Of a stretch of 64,000 bases of DNA, positions 1 to 7,698 are shown in pieces. The stretch is from NCBI RefSeq assembly GCF_000702625.1, contig NZ_JNIS01000001.1, positions 2,174,001 to 2,238,000 of the forward strand, read 5' to 3'. Source of the stretch: Exiguobacterium oxidotolerans JCM 12280 (GTDB taxonomy: Bacteria > Bacillota > Bacilli > Exiguobacteriales > Exiguobacteriaceae). The translations under genes and the position numbers were made by a program. The notes under the pieces are model-generated. The model was not told where the DNA came from and did no database searches. It worked only from the letters and a program-made list of their open reading frames with translations. Each line of letters begins with the position of its first letter. The first letter of the stretch is position 1.

Positions 1-1
1 A

Positions 2-415
2 GAGATTGGAATGAAGGCACCGAATCTCGAGCTGGAACAGGATGGAAAAATGGTGGAACTATCGGATTTGACGAATCGATTGATTGTAATCAATTTTTGG
101 GCGACATGGTGTCCACCATGTAAACAAGAAATACCTGAATTGAACGTCTTTGCTAAAGCGGTGGACGTGCCCGTCTATGGCATCAACGTGACGACATCCG
201 AACGAAAGGTTTCAGATGTAGCCAATTTTCTGAAAGAGACTCCTGTTGATTACGGGGTGCTCTATGATACGAAGGGCCAATCCGAAAATGCTTATCGATT
301 AGTCGCGATGCCGGCGACTTACGTCATTGATACGGATGGAGTCATCGTCGCAAAACACATTGGTCCTGTTACATCAAGTATGCTAAAAGAGATGGTAGGG
401 AAAAAGGGAGGATGA
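2..415 (+). CDS. Thioredoxin-like thiol-disulfide oxidoreductase (TlpA/ResA type), 5' truncated by window
   Basis: The visible 134 residues from the first ATG (position 11) carry the redox motif WCPPC after the strand INFWAT, and a cis-proline region (AMPATYVID), the signature of TlpA/ResA-like thioredoxins that act outside the membrane on cysteine pairs, for example during cytochrome c maturation. The reading frame stays open to the window edge with codons for E-I-G before the ATG, giving EIGMKAPNLEL. ResA proteins have a GxxAPxF-type segment at this point after an N-terminal membrane anchor, so I infer that the true start and anchor lie upstream and that the ATG is internal. The gene ends 4 bp before the next one. 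Family confident, substrate unknown. Confidence 0.85.
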   Translation, partial: EIGMKAPNLELEQDGKMVELSDLTNRLIVINFWATWCPPCKQEIPELNVFAKAVDVPVYGINVTTSERKVSDVANFLKETPVDYGVLYDTKGQSENAYRLVAMPATYVIDTDGVIVAKHIGPVTSSMLKEMVGKKGG

Positions 416-419
416 GGGA

Positions 420-875
420 ATGGAGATTTACTGCCGCGACTGTTCTTATCACATCGTCGCTGAAATCGGTCAGCGGGAGGAATGGGGGGAATTCCCTTCG
501 ATGCTAACCTATGGACTAGAACAGTACAGAACAGCGTTGCCTTTTTTATTCGTGCCGCCTTATCAGGAACCACTCATTAGCCGAGCACGCATCGATGATC
601 AAAACCGGGCCATGTTGATTAAGAACTATCATGCACATATCGATGCAATTGAAGGCGGGTGGGTCCCGCATCAATACGATTTGTTTCAGTGTCCCTGTTG
701 CGATACGATTTCAACACGTTTTTGGTGTGCACTCTTCATTACTTCAGCTATCATCGAACCGATTCATCGCTGTGAACGAGATGAGACAGTACTACATCGA
801 ATTTCGATTGACGATTTGGACCACGCGAAGTGTCCCGAATGCAGGCATCAGTCCTTGTACGTAAGGAATGATTAA
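420..875 (+). CDS. Hypothetical protein with three cysteine pairs (zinc-ribbon-like)
   Basis: This 151-residue protein is not one I recognise. It has CxxC pairs near the N terminus (CRDC, residues 5-8), in the middle (CPCC, about 91-94) and near the C terminus (CPEC, about 139-142), an arrangement typical of structural zinc binding. There is no signal peptide or membrane segment. It starts 4 bp after the thioredoxin-like gene, with GGGAGGATGAGGG as ribosome binding region, so the two are probably co-transcribed. It may be a cytosolic zinc protein; a redox link to its neighbour is only inference. Confidence 0.7.
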   Translation: MEIYCRDCSYHIVAEIGQREEWGEFPSMLTYGLEQYRTALPFLFVPPYQEPLISRARIDDQNRAMLIKNYHAHIDAIEGGWVPHQYDLFQCPCCDTISTRFWCALFITSAIIEPIHRCERDETVLHRISIDDLDHAKCPECRHQSLYVRND

Positions 876-880
876 ACGCG

Positions 881-959
881 AAAAAGCCATTTAGAAGATG
901 GAAAGACTGACGTGGGCAAGGACGCTCAAGTAGTCGATTCATTGTCTAAATGGCTTTTT
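881..959. terminator. Inverted repeat with 15-bp perfect stem and large loop, probable terminator
   Basis: Positions 881-895 pair perfectly with 945-959, leaving a 49-nt loop. The right arm ends in a T run and the left arm begins with an A run, so it could terminate from both sides: the zinc-ribbon gene on the plus strand and the small minus-strand gene at 968-1177. The loop is unusually long for a simple terminator. Confidence 0.6.
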
Positions 960-967
960 ATTTATCA

Positions 968-1177
968 TCAACCCATTTGCCGAAAGGAAAACGTCTGAAA
1001 GGACGATTGGGATGTACTCGATGCATCAATTGAATACGTTGTACCATCAAAAAGTATTGTGTCACCTAATCGTGCCTCAGTCGGTAAATAGCGGCGAGGG
1101 ATAAAACTTGAACCGTTCTCCCAGAGAAGAACAGCATATTTACCATCAAGCCGTTCAAGCGTACCACGTTTGATCAT
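968..1177 (-). CDS. Small DUF3006-like protein
   Basis: A 69-residue protein preceded by a strong AGGAGGAG site 7 bp before its ATG. The order of elements (a short strand RGTLERLDGKYAVLL, then PRRYLPTEARLGDTILFDG) resembles DUF3006 proteins, small beta-rich proteins of unknown function in Bacilli with an R-x-E-x-x-YAVL segment followed by a LPxxAxxGD turn. The C-terminal 18 residues are polar and rich in Ser and Gln. It stands alone between the inverted repeat at 881-959 and a 242-bp spacer. Assignment is by pattern memory, not by search. Confidence 0.6.
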   Translation of the reverse strand: MIKRGTLERLDGKYAVLLWENGSSFIPRRYLPTEARLGDTILFDGTTYSIDASSTSQSSFQTFSFRQMG

Positions 1178-1362
1178 ATTGGACTCCTCCTACAATTACA
1201 TCGAAGGCAACCATTTTAAAAGGGTTGCAGTCTCTCTCTCTAGCTCTCTGTAATTTTAATCTTATGTTTGGTATATTCCCACTTCGTTTTATCTTTACAC
1301 TTATTTATCTAAATTAGTCGAGAATCGCTTGAATATAACTCTTTCACATGTAGAAGTGAGAA

Positions 1363-1400
1363 AAAAGAGGCATACCATTCGACTTATGAATGGTATGCCT
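1363..1400 (-). terminator. Rho-independent terminator of the NhaC-type gene
   Basis: The 12-bp arms 1369-1380 and 1388-1399 form a perfect hairpin with a 7-nt loop. On the minus strand it is followed by a T-rich run (complement of AAAAAAG at 1361-1367). It lies 20 bp beyond the stop codon of the minus-strand antiporter gene. Confidence 0.85.
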
Positions 1401-1419
1401 TACTGATAATAGATTTACG

Positions 1420-2793
1420 TCACGCGACACTTTTCGTGACTTGTTTTTTTGTCGGTCGTGTAAAGGCGAAGATAAAAGTGAAGAGGGGAGATAAAATTAA
1501 GAAAAAGGCAAATGGCACATACGATGTGACCGGCACACCGAGTGTCGAGGCAAAGAATGCCCCGGATACACCCCAAGGAATCAAAGGATTAACAAGTGTG
1601 CCGCCATCTTCAAGCGCACGCGATAAAAACCGTGGGTCAATTGACCGTTCTTCAAAAATTTTCTTGAAGGCTTGTCCCGGTAATAAAATAGACAAGTATT
1701 GTTCACCTGCCATGAAGTTAACGCCGATTGCAGCAAGTGCAGCAGACGAGATGATACTCCCGTCACGTTGCAGTTTCGAAACGGTTTTTTCGATGATGAC
1801 ATCGATGACTCCGATACCACGTAAGACACCGCCGAATGCTAACGCGAGCATGACGAGGGAGACGGACCACATCATTGATTGGATGCCACCTTTACTAATG
1901 ATGCTCGCAACCGTTTCATTCGTTGTTTCGAGCTTGAGACCATTTTGGATGACAGACATCCATTGCGTGATGTTCCAATTTCCTTGAACGAGACCTGTGA
2001 GTAATAATCCGCTTAAAACGCCTGCAATCAATGTTGGAATGACTGGCATCTTCCGGATAGCGAGTACCATCACGAGAAGCGGAGAAAGCAATGTCCAAGG
2101 AGATAAGCGGAAAAGGCTATCGAGTGCTTGTTGTGTTGCTACAATCGCTTCTGAATCAATTGATCCTTCACCTCGTCCAAAAATAAGGAAGAGAACAAAT
2201 GTGATTGCGATAGCGGGAATTGTTGTTCCCATCATAAAACGAATATGATCAAAAACAGAGACGTTGACGATACCTGGTGCGAAATTCGTCGTATCCGATA
2301 AAGGAGACATTTTATCTCCAAAACAAGCACCGCTGATGATGGCACCTGCAGCAAGAGCGGGATTGACACCAAGGACGACGGCGATTCCCATCAAGGCGAC
2401 ACCGACCGTACCAATTGTAGTAAATGAACTGCCTGTAAAGGTCGAAACGATCATCACGATGATTAAAGCGGTTGGCGCGAACCAGGTCGCAGATAATGTC
2501 GATAAGCCATAATGGAGCAAGGTTGGAACGGCACCACTCATCATCCAGACGGCGATTGTCATACCGACGAGTAACATGATTAAAATCGGTTTAATCGCTT
2601 CTCGAATACCGTTAATCATATGTTCTTCAAGTTGACTGAAAGGGAAGCGGCGATACACGGCATACCCTACAACAAAAATAAGACTGGCGAGTATAGCGAG
2701 ATGTGGTTCGGCCTGTGCACCGAATAATGCGGACAATAAGATAATGATACTAATTCCTAGGATAGCTGCGGATTCACGAAAGGACATGCGCAT
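1420..2793 (-). CDS. nhaC: Na+/H+ antiporter, NhaC family
   Basis: A 457-residue polytopic membrane protein with about 11-12 hydrophobic segments. Characteristic of NhaC is the stretch [15 protein letters not shown] (about residues 157-171), containing the conserved [12 protein letters not shown] motif, and the later [13 protein letters not shown] motif near residue 395. The family exchanges Na+ for protons; some members (MleN type) couple it to malate and lactate, which cannot be decided here. Start chosen at the first of two near ATGs (M-R-M), 8 bp after GGAGGTGG. It is monocistronic, with its own terminator. The plus-strand frame at 1436-1987 is a shadow of it. Confidence 0.9.
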   Translation of the reverse strand: MRMSFRESAAILGISIIILLSALFGAQAEPHLAILASLIFVVGYAVYRRFPFSQLEEHMINGIREAIKPILIMLLVGMTIAVWMMSGAVPTLLHYGLSTLSATWFAPTALIIVMIVSTFTGSSFTTIGTVGVALMGIAVVLGVNPALAAGAIISGACFGDKMSPLSDTTNFAPGIVNVSVFDHIRFMMGTTIPAIAITFVLFLIFGRGEGSIDSEAIVATQQALDSLFRLSPWTLLSPLLVMVLAIRKMPVIPTLIAGVLSGLLLTGLVQGNWNITQWMSVIQNGLKLETTNETVASIISKGGIQSMMWSVSLVMLALAFGGVLRGIGVIDVIIEKTVSKLQRDGSIISSAALAAIGVNFMAGEQYLSILLPGQAFKKIFEERSIDPRFLSRALEDGGTLVNPLIPWGVSGAFFASTLGVPVTSYVPFAFFLILSPLFTFIFAFTRPTKKQVTKSVA

Positions 2794-2910
2794 GCTTCCA
2801 CCTCCTTATATCTTTGTTACGTTTATGCTTGTTTGCTTTTACGTGTGAAAGTAATGAACAAATGCAATCTTATCGAAGATTCCTGGCTGCGTCAACTAAG
2901 AAAGTTTTAC

Positions 2911-3173
2911 CAAAATCAGACGAGAATACTCCCGCTTCTAAATATTCAGGGCAAAGCCCTAGTGAAAGTCGGTAAGACCTTCGCCTCTAGTCAACTGTGC
3001 TCCAGTTGTGGCACCCAACACGACCGTGATGTGAATGCAGGACTGAACCTCAAACAAGAAGCTGGACGCCTCTTAGTTTCTTTAACCGTCGGGACGACGC
3101 AATTTTCAACCGTTAGGTCGGATCACTCAGGAATCCTCCACCTTTAAGCGAAGCGTAGGTGAAAGTAGTTCAA
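2911..3173 (+). mobile_element. IS200/IS605-family relic (internally deleted, 263 bp)
   Basis: Both ends match the second relic at 54246-54655 on the opposite strand. The left end begins CAAAATCAGACGAGAATAC and carries a GGGC-AAA-GCCC hairpin; the right end contains the palindrome around AAGCGAAGCGTAGGTG and finishes in TTCAA. It is preceded by TTTTAC, while the other copy is preceded by TTTAT. Ends without terminal inverted repeats but with subterminal hairpins and a TCAA right boundary fit single-strand transposition by a TnpA-type transposase. Only a 3' fragment of tnpB remains inside. Confidence 0.75.
2974..3147 (+). pseudogene. tnpB: tnpB (OrfB) C-terminal fragment
   Basis: The last 57 residues of this frame match the C terminus of TnpB RNA-guided nucleases: [13 protein letters not shown], then [16 protein letters not shown] written here as [10 protein letters not shown]. 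In an intact TnpB the zinc finger has two CxxC pairs separated by about 15 residues before HDRDxNAxxN. Here a single CSSCG runs directly into TQHDRD, so the segment between the two pairs is missing, as expected from a deletion between the two similar CxxCG codons. Everything upstream of residue K48 of the frame is element end or host DNA, not TnpB. Not functional. Confidence 0.75.
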
Positions 3174-3217
3174 TCAGAAAGATAACCAAGAATATAAAAA
3201 AATGTGACGATTTTTTG

Positions 3218-3232
3218 TCGTAAACGCTTTCT
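3218..3232. promoter_or_regulatory. Possible CcpA cre site
   Basis: TCGTAAACGCTTTCT matches the relaxed cre pattern WTGNAANCGNWWNCW with one mismatch at its second position. It lies 70 bp before the 31-aa peptide gene. Weak evidence alone. Confidence 0.35.
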
Positions 3233-3300
3233 TTTTTACAAAAAATCTTGCACAATAAGAAAGTAGTGATGTCGATTTTGTGAACAAGAGGAGGATACAT

Positions 3301-3396
3301 ATGTTTACAGCGATTTTTGTTGTAGTTATTGCTTTGATGGGGGCAAGCGTTTTTGGAATCGATCATCTCGTCGCACAACGTGCTGAAAAAAGATGA
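3301..3396 (+). CDS. 31-aa single-span membrane peptide
   Basis: An ATG 6 bp after GAGGAGGA opens a frame of 31 codons ending in TGA. The product has a short N terminus, a hydrophobic run IFVVVIALMGASVFGI and a charged tail HLVAQRAEKR, that is, one transmembrane helix with a positive end. It is followed directly by a good intrinsic terminator, so it is a self-contained unit between the IS relic and the arg operon. I do not recognise a family. The ribosome site and terminator support translation; homology is untested. Confidence 0.55.
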   Translation: MFTAIFVVVIALMGASVFGIDHLVAQRAEKR

Positions 3397-3410
3397 GAAA
3401 TATGAACTAA

Positions 3411-3467
3411 AAAGACTTTGACCAGTCACATCTTACTAAAAGGTGTCATCGGTCAAAGTCTTTTTTT
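3411..3467 (+). terminator. Rho-independent terminator after the 31-aa peptide gene
   Basis: AAAGACTTTGACC (3411-3423) pairs with GGTCAAAGTCTTT (3451-3463), with a 27-nt loop and a run of seven T at 3461-3467. Confidence 0.85.
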
Positions 3468-3476
3468 GTTTATAAA

Positions 3477-3491
3477 TTAATAAAAATACAT
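3477..3491. promoter_or_regulatory. ARG box 1 (ArgR/AhrC operator)
   Basis: TTAATAAAAATACAT fits the arginine-repressor half-palindrome pattern TGNATWWWWATNCA except for one base (G to T at position 2). It lies just upstream of the -35 box of the argC promoter. Confidence 0.7.
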
Positions 3492-3521
3492 TTGACAGTA
3501 TAAATATACATATGTTTAAAT
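3492..3521 (+). promoter_or_regulatory. argC promoter
   Basis: A perfect -35 TTGACA (3492-3497) is followed after 18 bp by TTAAAT (3516-3521) with an upstream TG (3513-3514), an extended -10. The second ARG box fills the spacer, so a bound repressor would block polymerase. Confidence 0.7.
3497..3511. promoter_or_regulatory. ARG box 2 (ArgR/AhrC operator)
   Basis: AGTATAAATATACAT matches the core GNATWWWWATNCA of the ARG box and lies between the -35 and -10 elements. Two boxes 20 bp apart (centre to centre) are the usual layout for hexameric ArgR/AhrC binding. Confidence 0.7.
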
Positions 3522-3554
3522 CGATTTATCATTATTAACGAAGGAGTACCCGAC

Positions 3555-4586
3555 ATGAAATGTACAATCATAGGTGCGACGGGATATACAGCAGTCGAAT
3601 TGATACGAATGATTGAGCAACATCCCCATTTGGAAATCGTCGCTCTCGTGAGTGATTCGAAGGCAACGGAATCGATTACGGAAATATACACATTCATGAA
3701 TAAAAAAAACTATTCCATCTTACAGGAGTTCTCACTTGCCCATTTAGAAGAGGTTGGAACGGAACTCATTTTTTTGGCGACTCCAAGCGGAATTTCAAAA
3801 CAGTACTTAGAGCAGCTGAGAGATTGGAAAGGGAAAGTCATCGATTTGAGCGGCGATTTACGCCTCGACCAAATATCGTATGAACATTGGTACGAAAAAC
3901 CAGCGGTCGAGCCAATGATTCAGGCAACAGCAACATATGGACTATCAGAATGGAACCGTGAAGCGATAAAAACGAGTCGTTTGATTGCCAACCCAGGGTG
4001 TTATGCGACGGCCGTACTCCTCGGTCTCCTACCATTTTTAAAAGAACAGGTCATCGAGCCGGTGCCGATTATCATTCATGCCAGTTCGGGGTTATCGGGA
4101 GCCGGGAAATCCTTTAGTGAACAGACACATCATGTGCGATCGAATGAAAACATGCGTCTGTATAAGATGAATCGCCATCAACACATCCCCGAAATCGAAT
4201 CGGTCATTCAAACCGTGACGGGGCAAGAAGCAATCGTTTCGTTCGCGACACATTTGATTCCAATCAATCGCGGAATCATGGCGACGATGACATTGACTCC
4301 ACGCATCAATAAATCGGAAACGCAATGGCGTGAGTGGCTCCAGGCATTTTACGAGAACGAACCCTTCGTCCGAATTAACGGAAATGATCCGGAAATTAAA
4401 TCGGTCGTCGGCAGTAACTACTGTGATTTGACGATATACGCCGACGCGAGAACAGGATATCTGACAGTCGTTTCAGTCATTGACAACATGCAAAAGGGTG
4501 CAGTCGGGCAAGCGATTCAAAATGCGAACCTGATGTGCGGATATGAGGAAGCACTCGGTTTGACCCAGCAACCATTATTCATTTAA
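3555..4586 (+). CDS. argC: N-acetyl-gamma-glutamyl-phosphate reductase
   Basis: ArgC reduces N-acetylglutamyl phosphate to the semialdehyde with NADPH, the third step to ornithine. The 343-residue protein has the N-terminal nucleotide-binding turn IIGATGYTAVEL (residues 5-16), the catalytic cysteine in NPGCYAT (C149), the HASSGLSGAGKS segment and the FATHLIPINRG motif. Length is normal. Start follows AAGGAG by 10 bp. It is the first gene of a seven-gene operon behind a promoter with two ARG boxes, so arginine repression is expected. Confidence 0.97.
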   Translation: MKCTIIGATGYTAVELIRMIEQHPHLEIVALVSDSKATESITEIYTFMNKKNYSILQEFSLAHLEEVGTELIFLATPSGISKQYLEQLRDWKGKVIDLSGDLRLDQISYEHWYEKPAVEPMIQATATYGLSEWNREAIKTSRLIANPGCYATAVLLGLLPFLKEQVIEPVPIIIHASSGLSGAGKSFSEQTHHVRSNENMRLYKMNRHQHIPEIESVIQTVTGQEAIVSFATHLIPINRGIMATMTLTPRINKSETQWREWLQAFYENEPFVRINGNDPEIKSVVGSNYCDLTIYADARTGYLTVVSVIDNMQKGAVGQAIQNANLMCGYEEALGLTQQPLFI

Positions 4587-4599
4587 AGGAGGAACGAAC

Positions 4600-5817
4600 G
4601 TGTTGAACTTACAAACCGTGTCACCGTTGACGCTGACGACACCAAAAGGCTTTAAGGCGACAGGTATACATGTTGGACTCAAACGAAAACGGAAAGATTT
4701 AGGCTTGTTGGTATGTGAAGGAGGAGCGAGTGCGGCGGCTGTCTATACGACAAATCAAATGCAGGCAGCACCGATTATAGTGACAAAACAAGCGATGGAA
4801 GCCTCGGAGGGGCGTATTCATGCGATTTTAGTCAATAGCGGGAATGCTAACGCCTGCACCGGTGAATTAGGTTTGACCCATGCCTATACGTCGCAACACG
4901 CAATCGCGAATCACTTACAGATTAAACCGGAACAAGTCGCAATCGCATCGACCGGGATCATTGGTCAAACGTTGGCGATCGACACGTTAGTAACTGGAGT
5001 TGGTCAACTGGTGGCGAGTGAGGCGGAAGAAGAAGCGGATGCTTTTGCCCATGCGATTTTAACGACTGACACAGGTATCAAAACGGCCGGATATCAATTT
5101 TTGATGAATGGAAGTGAAGTTTCGATTTGCGGTGTCGCGAAGGGGTCAGGAATGATTCATCCAAACATGGCGACGATGCTCGGATTTTTAACGACCGATG
5201 CGACCGTCGAACCAAACGTCCTGCAAACGATATTAAAACGCTCAATCGACCGGACGTTCAATTGCATTACGGTCGATGGGGATAGTTCAACCAATGACAT
5301 GGTCATGATGTTAGCGAGTGGTGCGGCAAAAACGCCAACAATCATGCTTGATACGCAAGAAGCGGAGCAGTTTGAGCAGGCGGTCACGCATGTCTGTCAA
5401 GAACTTGCGAAGCTCATTGCGCGAGATGGAGAGGGCGCAACGAAGTTGATTGAAGTAACGGTTCAAGGAACGGACGAAGAACGATTGGCACGAAAAATTG
5501 CCAAACAAATCGTTGGTTCTTCGCTCGTTAAAACCGCGATTTTCGGAGAAGACGCGAACTGGGGACGAATTGTAGCAGCAATCGGAAGCATCGATGAACC
5601 GATTGATGTCTCAAAAATCGATATTCGGATTGGTTCACAGTGGGTCTTACGACAGAGCATGCCGATTTTATTCGATGAGACACTTGCTTCAAATGAACTC
5701 GCGGCGGATACGGTAGCAATTGAAGTCGATTTGAATAGTGGATCGGCCGTCGGACGTGCCTTTGGATGTGATCTGACATACGACTATATCAAAATCAATG
5801 CGAGCTACCGGACATGA
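4600..5817 (+). CDS. argJ: Bifunctional ornithine acetyltransferase / N-acetylglutamate synthase
   Basis: ArgJ recycles the acetyl group from N-acetylornithine to glutamate and, in bifunctional forms, also makes N-acetylglutamate from acetyl-CoA. The 405-residue precursor contains the self-cleavage site MATML, where cleavage between A191 and T192 frees the nucleophilic threonine; KGSGMIHPN precedes it and GDSSTNDMV follows. The start is GTG, 7 bp after AAAGGAGGA; the start gap to argC is 13 bp. The stop overlaps the argB start as ATGA. Whether the acetyl-CoA activity is present cannot be told from sequence. Confidence 0.96.
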   Translation: MLNLQTVSPLTLTTPKGFKATGIHVGLKRKRKDLGLLVCEGGASAAAVYTTNQMQAAPIIVTKQAMEASEGRIHAILVNSGNANACTGELGLTHAYTSQHAIANHLQIKPEQVAIASTGIIGQTLAIDTLVTGVGQLVASEAEEEADAFAHAILTTDTGIKTAGYQFLMNGSEVSICGVAKGSGMIHPNMATMLGFLTTDATVEPNVLQTILKRSIDRTFNCITVDGDSSTNDMVMMLASGAAKTPTIMLDTQEAEQFEQAVTHVCQELAKLIARDGEGATKLIEVTVQGTDEERLARKIAKQIVGSSLVKTAIFGEDANWGRIVAAIGSIDEPIDVSKIDIRIGSQWVLRQSMPILFDETLASNELAADTVAIEVDLNSGSAVGRAFGCDLTYDYIKINASYRT

Positions 5818-6587
5818 AACAACGAAAAATGATCAAACTCGGTGGGAGTATTTTTGAGCAACTCGATTCCCGTTATTTTAAAGAATGGAAAGACTGGTGC
5901 GATGCTGGTCACGAATTAATTATCTTGCATGGCGGGGGCCCCGCTTTATCGGCTTATTGTGAAACCTTAGAAATCGAATCCGTCTTCCGGGAAGGCGTCC
6001 GTGTGACGACCGAGGAGGTCTTACTCGGGGCAGAACGTGTCCTCGGGGGCGAGGTTCAGTCAAAAATCGTTTATCAGCTCAATCGATCAGACCTACCTGC
6101 AGTCGGATTGACGGGGATCGACGGTGCAAGCATTGGCGGAGAGCAACGACAAGGGTTAGGGGCAGTCGGTGATATTCGCTTCGTAGATAAAACCTTGTTC
6201 GAAACGCTACTCGGCGCAGGCTATATTCCGGTCGTGACGTCGCTGATTACCGGTCCGTCCGGTGCACTTAATAGCAATGGCGATACATGTGCGATTGCCG
6301 TCGCAAACGCACTTGATGTCGATGCGTTTGAGCTATTGACCGATGTCGAAGGAGTCCGATTAGATGGTGCTTATCAAGAAGTCGTCACGCGAGAAATGTT
6401 GGAAGGCGGCATAAAGACAAATGAGATTCATGGAGGCATGATTCCGAAAGTAGAAGCGGTGATTGAAGCATCAAAACAAGGGATTCCAGACGTTCGGATT
6501 CGGTCCGGGAAATACGTGACGAGTCAGGGGACTCGCGTCAAGGAGGAAACAGATGAGCGCATTACTACCCACTTATCAACGTCATAA
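5814..6587 (+). CDS. argB: Acetylglutamate kinase
   Basis: ArgB phosphorylates N-acetylglutamate with ATP. The 257-residue protein shows the amino-acid kinase glycine motifs KLGGS (residues 8-12) and LHGGGPA, the substrate segment EGVRVTT, NSNGDTCAIAVA, and the late GGMIPKVEA with the conserved lysine. It starts within argJ (ATGA) and its last 35 bp overlap argD, with the argD ribosome site AAGGAGGAAA lying inside argB. Length is standard for arginine-insensitive ArgB of the cyclic pathway. Confidence 0.95.
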   Translation: MKQRKMIKLGGSIFEQLDSRYFKEWKDWCDAGHELIILHGGGPALSAYCETLEIESVFREGVRVTTEEVLLGAERVLGGEVQSKIVYQLNRSDLPAVGLTGIDGASIGGEQRQGLGAVGDIRFVDKTLFETLLGAGYIPVVTSLITGPSGALNSNGDTCAIAVANALDVDAFELLTDVEGVRLDGAYQEVVTREMLEGGIKTNEIHGGMIPKVEAVIEASKQGIPDVRIRSGKYVTSQGTRVKEETDERITTHLSTS

Positions 6588-7698
6588 TATCGAATTGGTC
6601 GAAGGGACGGGATCGTTCGTCAAAGATACGCAAGGCATCACGTATCTTGATTTTATGATGGGGATTGCCGTTTGCAACACGGGACATCGGCACCCTTACG
6701 TAGAGCAACGACTCAAAGAACAACTCGGTCAGCTTTGGCATACGTCAAATTTATTTGAAAGCAGTAAGCAGGAACGTGTCGCGACGCTACTGACGGAAAA
6801 CAGTCACTTGAGTCATGCTTTCTTCTGTAACAGCGGAACAGAAGCGAATGAAGGTGCGTTTAAATTAATTCGCAAATGGACGCAAAAAACAGAAATCTTG
6901 TCATTCAGCCAATCGTTCCACGGGCGGACATTCGCGATGATGGGGGCGACAGGTCAAGAAAAAGTCAAAGAAGGGTTCGGTGAAATGGTAGCGGACTTTA
7001 AACACCTCGTGTTCAACGACTTAAATAGTTTAGATGCCATCACGGAAAAAACGGGCGCCGTTTGGCTTGAAATCATCCAAGGCGAAGGTGGTGTCATCGT
7101 CGCGGACGATGCTTGGTTGGAGGCATTAATGAAACGGACAAAAGCGTATGGCGTCAAAATCGTCGTCGATGAGGTCCAAACGGGGATTGGGCGAACTGGA
7201 TCACGTTTCGCTTTTGAACAGACACCACTGAAACCAGACATCATTACAGTCGCGAAAGGGCTCGGAAGCGGTTTTCCGGTCGGCGCGATCATCACGACAG
7301 CGGAAGCGGCGACCGTATTTACACCGGGGACGCACGGCTCGACATTTGGCGGGAACCCGCTAGCGATGACAGCAGCGGAAGCGACACTCGATCTTCTCTT
7401 GACAGACGAGCTTTTACACGAGGTGCAGGAGAAAGGAAATTACTTGATGAGACGACTCGCAGCAGAGTTGCCTGAAACAAGTCTGCATAGTGTTCGAGGA
7501 CGTGGTTTGATGATTGGAATTGAATTCGAACGACCGGTCGCTGGAATTGTCCAAGCGCTTCAACAAGTAGGGATGCTCGTCGTCAGTGCCGGACCACACG
7601 TGGTTCGTTTATTACCGTCTCTATTTGTGACACGAGAGGAACTAGATCTTGCTCTAGAAAAAATAAAACAAGTCTGCCAACAGGAGGTCATGGTATGA
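6553..7698 (+). CDS. argD: Acetylornithine aminotransferase
   Basis: ArgD is a PLP-dependent class III aminotransferase that converts N-acetylglutamate semialdehyde to N-acetylornithine. Residues include the substrate region MMGIAVCNTGHRHP, the PLP phosphate-binding NSGTEANE, the cofactor aspartate in VVDEVQTGIGRTG and the Schiff-base lysine K235 in TVAKGLGSG. The 381-residue length fits. It overlaps argB by 35 bp and carA by 4 bp (ATGA). Confidence 0.95.
   Translation: MSALLPTYQRHNIELVEGTGSFVKDTQGITYLDFMMGIAVCNTGHRHPYVEQRLKEQLGQLWHTSNLFESSKQERVATLLTENSHLSHAFFCNSGTEANEGAFKLIRKWTQKTEILSFSQSFHGRTFAMMGATGQEKVKEGFGEMVADFKHLVFNDLNSLDAITEKTGAVWLEIIQGEGGVIVADDAWLEALMKRTKAYGVKIVVDEVQTGIGRTGSRFAFEQTPLKPDIITVAKGLGSGFPVGAIITTAEAATVFTPGTHGSTFGGNPLAMTAAEATLDLLLTDELLHEVQEKGNYLMRRLAAELPETSLHSVRGRGLMIGIEFERPVAGIVQALQQVGMLVVSAGPHVVRLLPSLFVTREELDLALEKIKQVCQQEVMV

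Noticed and set aside
1436-1987. 183-codon plus-strand frame
   Set aside because: It is antisense to the nhaC gene, has a composition expected for a shadow frame and no ribosome site.
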